A stretch of DNA of 64,000 nucleotides from Labyrinthula sp. Ha (lineage: Eukaryota > Sar > Bigyra > Labyrinthulida > Labyrinthulaceae): assembly GCA_015227615.1 (NCBI GenBank), contig JAALGZ010000012.1, forward strand, positions 1,240,001-1,304,000, read 5' to 3'. The position numbers and the translations under genes are program-made. Every line of letters begins with the position of its first letter. Positions within the stretch are counted from its first letter, which is position 1. This document shows positions 54,885 through 64,000 of the stretch, one piece after another. The notes under the pieces were generated by a model. It worked only from the letters and a program-made list of their open reading frames with translations. It was not told the origin of the DNA and ran no database searches.

Positions 54885-55063
54885 CGGAAACCAAATCTCT
54901 TTGAAATGTCTTTTTAAGACAGAAGAAGAATGGTGCTTTACCGTAGTTAATTGTTAAAATTTCGCTCTATTATCTATTCAGTAGCTGTTTAGAAAAGACG
55001 TCAAAAGACCGCGCAGTTCCACCCTAGGAACTTATTTCATTAATAAATACAGTTACTTGATCA

Positions 55064-55086
55064 TATATATATATATATATATATAT
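55064..55086. repeat. (AT)n microsatellite
   Basis: About eleven AT units stand 100 bases before the second SDR gene. Too short to judge any regulatory effect. Confidence 0.85.
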
Positions 55087-55187
55087 GGATTACTTTTTTT
55101 GGGCTGTTGTCCTATCAGGACTAGTGACTAGCTGGTTATATTTGACAAGTTGTTAACTTTAATTAGGACGCACTTAACATTAGAAGT

Positions 55188-56054
55188 ATGGAAACAAAAG
55201 AGAAGAGAATAAAGCTGGACAAACCTAAAGCTTTTGAATCTGGGATAAATATCAAGGGGAAAGTTTGTGTTATTACTGGAGCCTCTTCTGGAATTGGACT
55301 TGAATATTGTAGAGTTTTTGCTGAAGCAGGCGCTTCTGTAGTTTGCATGATCTCAAGAAATATAGAAAAGCTCCAAAATGTATCGGCAAAGCTTCAGGAG
55401 GACCTGGTTGGCGAGGTATTTTGGGTTTATCAAGCGGACTTGTCTATCCAAAGTGAGGTTGAGAAGGTAATCTCCACTATCCAAAGGGATCACAGTAGGA
55501 TAGATTTGTTCGTCGCGAACGCTGGGATTTATAATAGGAGTCCAGGGCTAGAAGCTTGGAGCAAGGAAGACTTTGATGAAACTTTTTCCATTAATACCAT
55601 GCATTTGTTGCACAGTATAAACTTAGTTTTACCAATTTTTCAGATGCAAAAGCAGGGGTGTTTTGTGGTGAGCTCATCTGCCTGCGGTCTATTTTCAATA
55701 TTGGATGATTTAAACTACAATATCTCAAAAGCGGCAGCTGTTTCAATAGCTGAGTATTTAGCAATAAAATATGGCTCTAAAGGCATTAATACAGTTTGTG
55801 TCTGCACTAAGACTGTGGACACGCCGCTGAATAGAGTAAATGGAGTGTTGCAATATAATAAGGAGCTTAGTCCTAGAATTCTCTTACCCAGACAGGTTGC
55901 CATGAAGGTGCGCGAGTGCATCCAGAATGGAAGCTTTATGGTGCTTCTTCCTGAAAAGGAGTTAAAGAATCCACTCATGGAACGAGCATTGGATTATGAT
56001 GTTTGGTTAAAGTCTGCTATCAAGTTTCATGACAAATGTATGGGACAGAAGTAA
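55188..56054 (+). CDS. Short-chain dehydrogenase/reductase, HSD/KDSR-like
   Basis: 288 residues, intronless. Landmarks are KVCVITGASSGIGLEYCRVF (cofactor loop TGASSGIG), MISRNIEKL, QADLS, LFVANAGIYNR (an NAG turn with Ala in place of the first Asn), VVSSSACG with the catalytic Ser, and YNISKAAAVSIAEYLAIKYG with the active-site Tyr and Lys. TKTVDTPLNR follows the usual P-G turn position but lacks the Pro-Gly pair. The layout resembles SDRs acting on steroids or long-chain substrates. No membrane anchor or peroxisomal tail is seen (ends KCMGQK). It is not closely similar to the SDR at 37186, so the two are not a recent duplication. The substrate is unknown. Confidence 0.85.
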   Translation: METKEKRIKLDKPKAFESGINIKGKVCVITGASSGIGLEYCRVFAEAGASVVCMISRNIEKLQNVSAKLQEDLVGEVFWVYQADLSIQSEVEKVISTIQRDHSRIDLFVANAGIYNRSPGLEAWSKEDFDETFSINTMHLLHSINLVLPIFQMQKQGCFVVSSSACGLFSILDDLNYNISKAAAVSIAEYLAIKYGSKGINTVCVCTKTVDTPLNRVNGVLQYNKELSPRILLPRQVAMKVRECIQNGSFMVLLPEKELKNPLMERALDYDVWLKSAIKFHDKCMGQK

Positions 56055-58076
56055 GATATGTAGTTCTGTCTAATATATAAATATTTATTATGGGCAAAAT
56101 TGGAAGGATTCTTTGTTTAATTTGTACTGCATAAAAGAAAATGGGATACGAGCAGCTCAGAACAAGGTATTGTTTTGTAGAATTTCTTATTCTTTATCTT
56201 AAGGTTTAAAATGTATTATATATGGTGGCTTAAGAATTGAATCTAGGTATTAGACATAATACAATACAAGGCTGGTTAAAAATAGACACTGACTTTTGAA
56301 CTAACTCTTTATTCATTTTCCTTCGGTATATCTTAACAGATCTTAAAGGTTTTCAAACGACTGAGAACTCATCTAAGAATGCAGTACTTGGCTAAAACTG
56401 ACAAGATTCTCACTGTATGAGTTCGAATTTTGCAAACAATATAGTATTCCTTGCCGTATAACTTGCCATTGAGTTATTTGACCTAGTTTACACACAGGTT
56501 TTGCCGATATCAACAGAGGATAGTTTGTTTTCGATACTGCTCTATAAACGTTTTGAATCATCATTTAGTTGAAGTTTGGTTGATTCTTTATATAAAGAAT
56601 TCTATCACATTACACCATGGTGATTTCATGGGCAGGTTAAGAAAGCCATTGTAAATAAGAGTTACCGAGGAAAATTTTCTCTCTGAGACTATTTTATTCT
56701 TACCTTTTACCAGATTTGAGACTGTCAAATACTAAGAATGTAATCATTTTTATTTACCATTCCAACAGGCAAAAGAAGATTTTGCAAAAATTCTCCGTTT
56801 CAGGAAGTTTTGTCACATTCATTAGATACCTAAAAATCCCTTAGATGGCAGTTTTGAATTTCAGGCTACTTCTAATTACATAACATACAAAACTACACCA
56901 GGTGTTATTGGAGTAATTGGAAATCACTAACTAAGCTTCTAGATTTTAGTTACAAGCTTTTGATTGATCCTTAATTTATATATTTAAAGATGTGGACTCA
57001 ACTCAAATAATAAAGTGAAGGGACTCTTCGTCTGAAACTAACATACATTGACTTAATTATGAAAATTGTATAAACACCACTTTGTATAAACAAATAGATC
57101 CAAACTAGTTACGTCTTTGTGGTGTAATAATATGGAGTTCTAGGAATGCTAACTAAACGCCTATGATATGGCGAAATTTAGACAACCAACTGAAGTACAC
57201 TTCTATATATCTGAGGATACAGCAAGAGAGCGCTTAAGCAGGATCTAAGGTAAGTGGTGTCGCTACATTGAAAATTATTTTAGTTGCTCGATTATCAACA
57301 AAAATTTTCATCTGGTACATTATAAGATGTCATCAATGCCATTGCAATGTGCATTAACCCACCAAAGAGTTTCTGCCCCTGAACTGTAGATGTAAAATGG
57401 TTTATTGCAGCTATAGAAAAATTATTGGGTTTCTTGATATTGATTAAGCTGGGTTACACTATATAAAACTGCTATAGCCAAAACACATATTAACCTTTAC
57501 TCTAATATGTGTTTCATACAACCCTCTTAAGCTAAAGAACAATATTTTAGATTTTTTTCAAAAACACAAAGTATTTCAGTCTTTTAAAGGGATTTTACGA
57601 AATATTGTACAGAGAAAAATTAGAATTAATTAAGATTCCGTCACCTGGTGCAAAGATGAAGCATAGCATTGTTCAACGATGATAGAAAATTATTGGGGCT
57701 ATTGGTATTGATAATAAATGCATAATAGATGTGGGCTCAGCTATTTCGAGTGAAATAGTATCAGTTACTGTCCATTTAAGTAAGTAAAAGAAAAATATGT
57801 AATAGAATATTAGTTCAAGAATTCTTGGGTCTAAGATACAACCTGTTTAATCCCGAAATGTTAATCTAAGTACATCAAGTTTCTCTACATTTTTGCCCAA
57901 GGCAAGAGTGCGAGAATAGTTTTCAAATATTTACATATTAATATCATGGTATAATATTTTATATGGTCGCTTATTTTCATAAATATTCTGTTTTATGCTA
58001 CTATATATCCTTTTCTTTCCTTCAGTGTTCACTATTTTCGTCGATTACCTGTCCAAATCTACACTCCTTACATCAT
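56055..58076. other. Gene-free AT-rich region
   Basis: No gene is seen in 2 kb. A short direct pair, GAAAA.TTATTGGG...TT..TATTGAT, occurs at about 57415-57445 and 57685-57715; the surrounding 200 bases look like decayed sequence of unknown origin. Confidence 0.45.
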
Positions 58077-58086
58077 GCCACGTCAT
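58077..58086 (+). promoter_or_regulatory. GCCACGTCAT motif upstream of the large WD40/coiled-coil gene
   Basis: An exact ten-base copy, 239 bases before the ATG at 58316. Beyond the ten bases it resembles the copy at 63517 only loosely. Confidence 0.4.
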
Positions 58087-58315
58087 TACTTCCACCTCAT
58101 TAAACTTCCCGTTTAAGCGCAAATAACGCAAATACGAGCAGAAAGATATCTAATATCATCATGTGATCCGAAATATCAGTAAAACCTTTACAAAAGGAAT
58201 AAATATCAATGTTGCGATATATACTGCTATCTCTTTTTCTTTTTAATCTAAATTTTCTACTAAAGGTACTCATGATATCAACATTCAAAGAATCGCACTT
58301 CAACCGTTATGTTTC

Positions 58316-61300
58316 ATGAACTTAGAGAAAGTTAGGATAAAAGATGAGGCTAGAAGGATTGTTTCCGCTTCCACGAAATACTATGGCATATCATATCGTT
58401 TAAAAACCGAGGAGACCTCTCACGAGTGTCTATTGAAAGGAGTTCAGGGAACAAACACACGTCTTTTGGATTTAAAAGAAAAGGTCAAATACTTGCAGAA
58501 AGAAATGAAGGATTCTAAAAGATCAAACAGAATTATTCATAAAGGGGTATCTCAACAATATATTGCCAATGAAATAAAAAAAAAATCTCAAGTCAGTATA
58601 TCTGAAGCAACATTTGAGTGTCCAAAGTGTTGTCAGCAAAGACTTGGTAAATTTCAAGAAATCCATGATGCTACTTGCACAGGTGTCTCAAAAGATGACA
58701 GTTCTATTCCAGTGCGTAAAAGTATTCTTTGCTTTCAAAATTTTAGTTTATCTACAAAAAGAGCTCGAGGTAAGCTGCTCGTAGAATACAAAGTTCGTTC
58801 TGGTGAAGAGTTATCCGAAGAGTTTTTTGGCTCAATAGTTCCTTATCCAATACAAGATCTTCAGATGTTTTATCAAAACAAAAAATTGATTTTTCGCTTT
58901 CAGTTACCTGATATCATAGGTGTGAGATTCGGAAACTTGCTTAATTTCCTTATAGAACTCGAAATCTTCCTGTATATAGATAAACGCAGATCAAAACTAA
59001 TTAAATCAATTGGAACTAAACTCTTCACACTGACACCGGTTAGACTTAGTAAAATTGTAGTTTGTGAAGTTCAAGATTTTCAATTGAGCAAAAGCCGATA
59101 TGGGTATAAAATTGCTGTGTCTATTACTGCGTTAAACCTTGTTGCTTTCAGTGTGCCTTTAACTAAGGAAATTAATCTGGATCCAAGCAATGAATACATT
59201 ATAAAAGTTCCGCGGGAGCTCCAAGTTGGTCCGATTTCAAATGTTAGCATATCTCTCTCCTGGAAACAGCCTTTGAACTTACCAACTTTGACTAGTACGT
59301 TATCAGGAGAGATTCTCAACAAGGCGTTTTATAGTGCACCTTGGAAAGTTTGTTACTCTGTTCATTATACGAAAAGAATAATTATTGAAACAGACACTAA
59401 GGAAAGAAAAGAGTTGTTTAAGACTTTCAAACACTATTGTTATAAGGAAAGATTTGTGATTGAAAAATTGCTTCCAGACGAATCAGTTTCACATATATTT
59501 GTCAGAGCAGTTGTTTTGGTAGTCGATGATTTGAATAATGTAGAAAATCCTAAAGTACGGGAAATAGTGAGTGAAAAGTCAAATGTTATTTCTCTTGTTA
59601 GAACTAAGAAGGATATGAAGCGTTATTATGAGTTGAAGAACGAAATTAGATCTGTGAAACGGGCAAGTTTGGTATCTAGTCATTATAATACTGTCCAGTA
59701 TACACCGAAGGTTCAACAAAGAATTGAGATTAAGCCACTGTTAAATTTTTTGCAAAGGGAATTTAGTAAAGTGAAAAGAGAGGTGAAGGTGGTAAATGCA
59801 TTCGAGAGACGAGAAAACCCAATAAAAAATTTTACTTACGAAATTCAAACACTAAATAAACACAGAAAGAGTTATCTAGCGAAAGTTCTCACTAGGAATA
59901 GTAATTTTGAAAAGTGTGGGTTCGATGTTGGAGTTCGAAGGAAACATTTTGACAAGAAAATAAGTTCCTTGGAGAAGGAACTAACTGACTGCCAGGTTTT
60001 CCTGGACAGAACCCGTGTACAACTGGAAACTGAATCATGCAAATGTTTTGAGTTTTCACATAAGGTATCCAGGTTTGTTGAAGAAATAGGGAAGATAAGT
60101 TCAGAGGAACCAAATACGGTGGTGCAATGTGGATTGGCCAATTATAACCAGAGTGAGAGTAAATGGGGCTATTTATTTAAAGTGAATGATTGTAAACAAT
60201 ATCTTGAAACTATGGTTCAGAATTATAACCATATTCTTGAGCAATCAGGAGACAAAAGTTTGAAGTTGTTAGAAAGGAAGTCAATGCTACAGAAAAAGCT
60301 CAAGTGTGTGGAAGAAAAATTAAGAGAAAGAAGAGCAAAGTTATTTCAATTTAACCTGACCTTTAAAAAGACTTCGACAAAAGATAAACTTGAAGTTATT
60401 AATAAAAGGATGCTTTCCACATTTTTTGTTTTGTGGCAAAATAAGCTGGAAAGTTTTCAGAAAAACCGCTTTATCTTACGGAAGTTCTTGTTCAAAATAG
60501 TTTTGTTCAAAAAATATGGTGCTTTTAGAACATGGAGAGATGCGGTTGTTTACATGAATCAAGTTGCGAATCTTTCTCTAACCAATAAATTTTTCCATGA
60601 CCAACAACTTTTGGTAAACTCTGTCAAGGATACGCTAGTATTAGGTGATTTCAAGGTTGCCAAATCCCTGACAAAAATCACCGGTAACCCAAATACTATT
60701 CTAGAGTATTTTACCAAAGCAGGCGAAGATATGTACCGACTATTGCTTAATAATATATTATAGGAAAATCAGGGAATCTATTCAAGCTGCCCTCGTACTC
60801 TGCAAGCATTTTTTGAAGAGAAAACGATTTGACTTTTTGTTTTACTTAAATAGGCTTAAGTTTTTATTCTGGAACAAATATCTTTGCAAGAGTAATTTAT
60901 TAGAAGAAGAGTATCATGTTCTCAAGTTGAAGGCATTGCTCTTGGAGATGAAGTTTCTCCAGCATAGTAAGGAAGACTCAAGTTTAATTGAAGGCAAAAT
61001 GAGAAAAGAAATGTTATGTTTGGAAAAATGTAATAAAATTTTATATAGAAGATACAGTATCAAACTTAAACAGACATCGGGGGAAAAGTCACAGAGGAAA
61101 TTTTGGGTGAAAAAGTTTCCTAGTGAAGAATCAGAGCTAGAAAGAAAAAGAAGACTCGTATGTTTGTCGTTACATGGAATTTTACTTGGCGAGGAATACT
61201 CTTGTTTGGAGGAAACACTTAAAAAGGTTAGAATAACAAAATGTAGGTTAGAGAAAAAGATCGAAAACTTTAAGGAGATTGAGAAATGTCGAGTTAATGT

Positions 61301-62879
61301 GCTTAATTCTATTGGAAAACATTCAAAACAGGTTGCGACATCTGCAGTACACGGCGGTGGTGTTCATCAATTGTTCCATGGAGCTCATTTGGCTCCCATT
61401 TTTGAGCGTTTAGAAAAAGTAGAATTAACGCAAAAGCGACAGATCGAAAGTTCTTTGTCGGAAGTTACAATGAAAATTAACAACCATCAAGCACGTTCTG
61501 TGGAAATCGAGAATTTGGAGTCAATTAATAAATCAGAGGTTGTTACTCAGATTAAATCCAAACACAGAGCCTTAATTTTGTGCGTGAGAGTTCTCTACAT
61601 ATTTTCAAGTGCACATGTGATAACCATTTCGAATACTGCAATATATATTTTTCTGAAAGGTATTACCATCTACCCAGTATATGTAATCAACCTTCCTAAG
61701 ATAAAACAGCAGGTGATAGAATTAAGAGACAGAAACTTAAGTAACTTTCCCATACTAGAAGACGAGAAAGTCAAGAAAAATATTACGCTGGAATCTATTG
61801 ATCATTTCTTGAAACATGACAAAGGTTATCATGTACTTGAGGTATTTGAAAATTCCCATTTCATGCTTACTGTGCTTAAGAGTTATGTAATCTTAAAATA
61901 CTTAGTATCCAGAACAAACAAAAAGCACTACACTGTCAAATTAACTGATATAAGAACCTATAAACAGTCTGCACAAAGTTGTTCCACCGCAGCGACATTA
62001 AAAAAAGATTTGCTCTTTATTGCTAACTCATTTGGCACCATTGATGTTTGGAGCTGCGAAGAGCTCCTGATGGTCTTCACGGTCCCAAGTAGTCTTGAAA
62101 GTATTTTTTCAACACTACTTTATGTTTCTCGATGGAATCAACTTGTAGCTGGTAATGTCAATTCTAAAATATATTGGTTCGACATCAAAGTAGAGGCAGG
62201 ATCCTGTTTGAAAAAGATGAGCAGATTTATGAATTGGACAACAGCAATAAGAAAGAAAAGTAAGATTAGCAGTGAACCAAAGAATAATCGACTCACGGTC
62301 GCAGAACAGGAAGCAAAGGAATTCACCAGTGTATACCAAAAAGAGCAAAGATTGCTTTATAAACGACAATTAATTTATCGCTGTCGAAACCAACAAATGA
62401 AGAAAATAGTTGGAGACCACGGTTTGAAAGGTAAACCAGGCTTGCAAACACTCTCATATCATGAATCAAGTATTGTTTCTTTGGCCGAACAGTTTGGACA
62501 CATGGTATCATGTGAGGTCAACGGCGTTGCTCTACTTTGGGGGTTCCAGGAAAACTGGGTCCCCATTCTCAAATTTCAAGTGCATTGGAGAGAGTGCCCT
62601 GCAAAGAGTGCATCTAGCAGCTTAGTCACGGCTGTCGCAATTAATTTGGTGTTCTTGGCAATAGGAACATATTTAGGCAGAATTCATGTGTTCATACTGA
62701 ATTCAGGGGTGGTTTTAAAAAGCTTCTTGATTAATTTGGCACAAAAACCGGTAGTGGGTCTTTTCTTTTTTGCGAACACATTATTTGGAGTCAATGAAGA
62801 TGCGGAATTTATGTTTTCAAAGTTAGATCTTGGGCAGGTAACAAATCTCTCGAAAAAGACAAAACAGCTGACAAGATGA
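58316..62879 (+). CDS. Large C2HC zinc-finger, coiled-coil and WD40-like protein, two exons
   Basis: Exons 58316-60732 and 60764-62879 join across a 31-nt intron (60733-60763, phase 2; EDM-KIRESIQ), giving 1510 residues. In order: a coiled-coil start (LLDLKEKVKYLQKEMKDSKR); a C2HC zinc finger at residues 102-121 (CPKC, then H117 and C121); a strand-rich region (~140-410) that may hold C2- or Fn3-like folds; long charged coiled coils (~430-760); Trp/Phe-spaced repeats (TFFVLWQNKLESFQ, AFRTWRDAV, FLFWNKYL) like those of centrin-binding Sfi1-type helices; more coiled coil; and a C-terminal WD40-like propeller (LLFIANSFGTIDVWSCEELL, NQLVAGNVNSKIYWF, MVSCEVNGVALLWGF, FLAIGTYLGRIHVF). This build suits a cytoskeletal, centriolar or ciliary scaffold. 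I do not recognise a named orthologue. Confidence 0.8.
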
Positions 62880-63516
62880 AATACTTTTTCGAACAACTTC
62901 CTTAAACTAGACAAGTTTTCTTAGGTGGCTTCGCACTGGTTGACATTCAAGAATACCGTGGATTAATATTTGTTCTTAAGAGTGTTCCTGTATTTTATAA
63001 AAGTTGTGTTTGTTTATATCTTATCGCATTATGTTATCTTTATAGCTTCCTGTACGTCATTTTTCAATCCATATCTATTGTGTTTCAAGTGTTCTAACTA
63101 TATGCATATATCAAGTACATAACGTTTATTATATGCTCCTTGTATTTATTCGCGAGAATACTAAAAGTTATGGTTCTTTAGTTTATTTATCAAGTCTCCC
63201 TAGTGTGAAAAAATTGTATAACAGAAATTTCAAACATATTACCATATACCTTTGGGGAAATGGCAAACTGCTAACATAGTTTCAATGCTAAGTACATCTG
63301 ACATGAATATGAAGACTTTTGAAACCTTGTTTACTTTGAATGAGGTGCGGGACAAAATTTCATCCATATTTTAGCTAAAAATCCTAGTATTTAAGAGAAA
63401 ATTCTTAGGTTTCAGTATAAGATTAAATGATGTACACTGTTACGAAGGATATCGATAGTAACGAATACCTCATTATGATCAACTTTGCGTTATTGCTATA
63501 TATTCATTTTGCTTAA
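62880..63516. other. Intergenic region with a family 2 repeat
   Basis: No gene is seen. It holds the repeat at 62995-63125. Confidence 0.45.
62995..63125 (+). repeat. Dispersed repeat family 2, copy B
   Basis: Diverged partner of 46105-46250 in the same orientation, sharing AGTTGTGTTTG, GCTTCCTGTACGT and CAAGTGTTCTAACTATAT with the expected differences. Confidence 0.5.
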
Positions 63517-63526
63517 GCCACGTCAT
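63517..63526 (+). promoter_or_regulatory. GCCACGTCAT motif near the window's right end
   Basis: An exact copy of the ten-base motif. No start codon of a convincing gene follows inside the window; by analogy with the other three copies a plus-strand gene may begin downstream or just beyond the edge. Confidence 0.3.
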
Positions 63527-64000
63527 TTCTGCCTACTACTACCTGATCGCTATGTAGCACCATTTTATTCACCTAGACCTCTAAACTAAGAGCAACTAAG
63601 ATGCATTCAGAAAACTTAAAAGTGAATTCTCTTGGACATTTGTCGAGTAAAATTATCAAGTTGGGACCTAGCAAAGCACTCATAGATAATTCAATCTAAA
63701 ATCAAAATAAGAACAAGAACTTAGCAAAGCATCTGGTTAATTGTGTTAAGACATGTTAGAAATAATTACATCTGGAAGAGGGGATGTCAATTTTACGTAA
63801 GGAGCAAAACCTGTCAAATGGGTTGAAGATTTCTTCACAACTCAGACTAATAGTCAGAAAAGATTTACTGCAGTTTTGTTATTAATGACTCGTAGAAGTT
63901 ACTTAGGTGAGACTAATCTGACGAGAAAGATACCAAGGCGGCTTTTTGTTCTTGACTTCTCGATAGAATCTGGAAACTGGGAACTATTCTTAGATATTTT
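63527..64000. other. Right-end sequence without a recognised gene
   Basis: AT-rich. No open frame, repeat or RNA gene was recognised up to the window edge. Confidence 0.4.

Overview
This is a nuclear window from an AT-rich, single-celled eukaryote of uncertain affiliation. It has protein genes with spliceosomal introns, the standard genetic code (TAA, TAG and TGA are all used as stops), a peroxisomal SKL tail, and hallmark eukaryotic proteins (GINS PSF2, POLE3, EMC3, RRP5, mevalonate pathway). The introns are tiny. I resolved 20 from reading-frame continuity; they run from 21 to 33 nt, eighteen of them 27-33 nt and two exactly 21 nt. I saw no tRNA, rRNA, CRISPR array or prokaryote-style operon. 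Introns this short on the standard code point to a protist lineage that I cannot name from the sequence alone.

Layout. 0-2 kb: the 3' part of an RNF114-type ubiquitin ligase gene and a broken copy of an OTU-protease gene. 6.2-8.8 kb: a six-exon multi-pass membrane protein. 11.6-14.4 kb: a basic Ser-rich protein and a ROGDI/RAV2-like V-ATPase assembly factor. 18.5-23.4 kb: a tight cluster of MAM33/p32, a small LYR-like protein and RRP5. 28.6-31.3 kb: a single-exon gene fusing mevalonate kinase, mevalonate diphosphate decarboxylase and animal-type phosphomevalonate kinase. 34-36.7 kb: traces of a decayed LINE. 37.2-39 kb: an SDR oxidoreductase convergent with S-formylglutathione hydrolase. 41.5-43.8 kb: an unknown membrane-anchored protein, peroxisomal dienoyl-CoA isomerase ECH1, and POLE3. 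47.3-50.5 kb: GINS PSF2, a double-hotdog thioesterase and the initiator-tRNA ribosyl transferase RIT1. 53-56 kb: the intact OTU gene, EMC3 and a second SDR. 58.3-62.9 kb: a 1510-residue protein with a zinc finger, coiled coils and a C-terminal WD40-like region. Between these lie gene-poor AT-rich stretches of 2-6 kb holding only degenerate repeats.

The genes are ordinary, independently transcribed housekeeping genes rather than one pathway. Two pairs of start codons sit head to head 47 and 93 nt apart, and two pairs of stop codons face each other 1 and 15 nt apart. The motif GCCACGTCAT lies upstream of three genes and once more near the right edge, so a shared bZIP-type control is possible.

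The most notable item is the MVK-MVD-PMVK fusion. One polypeptide carries the three enzymes that take mevalonate to isopentenyl diphosphate, with the key motifs of all three domains visible. Next come the tiny introns, and the inverted ~1.1 kb OTU-gene duplication whose two copies lie about 51 kb apart, one of them broken.
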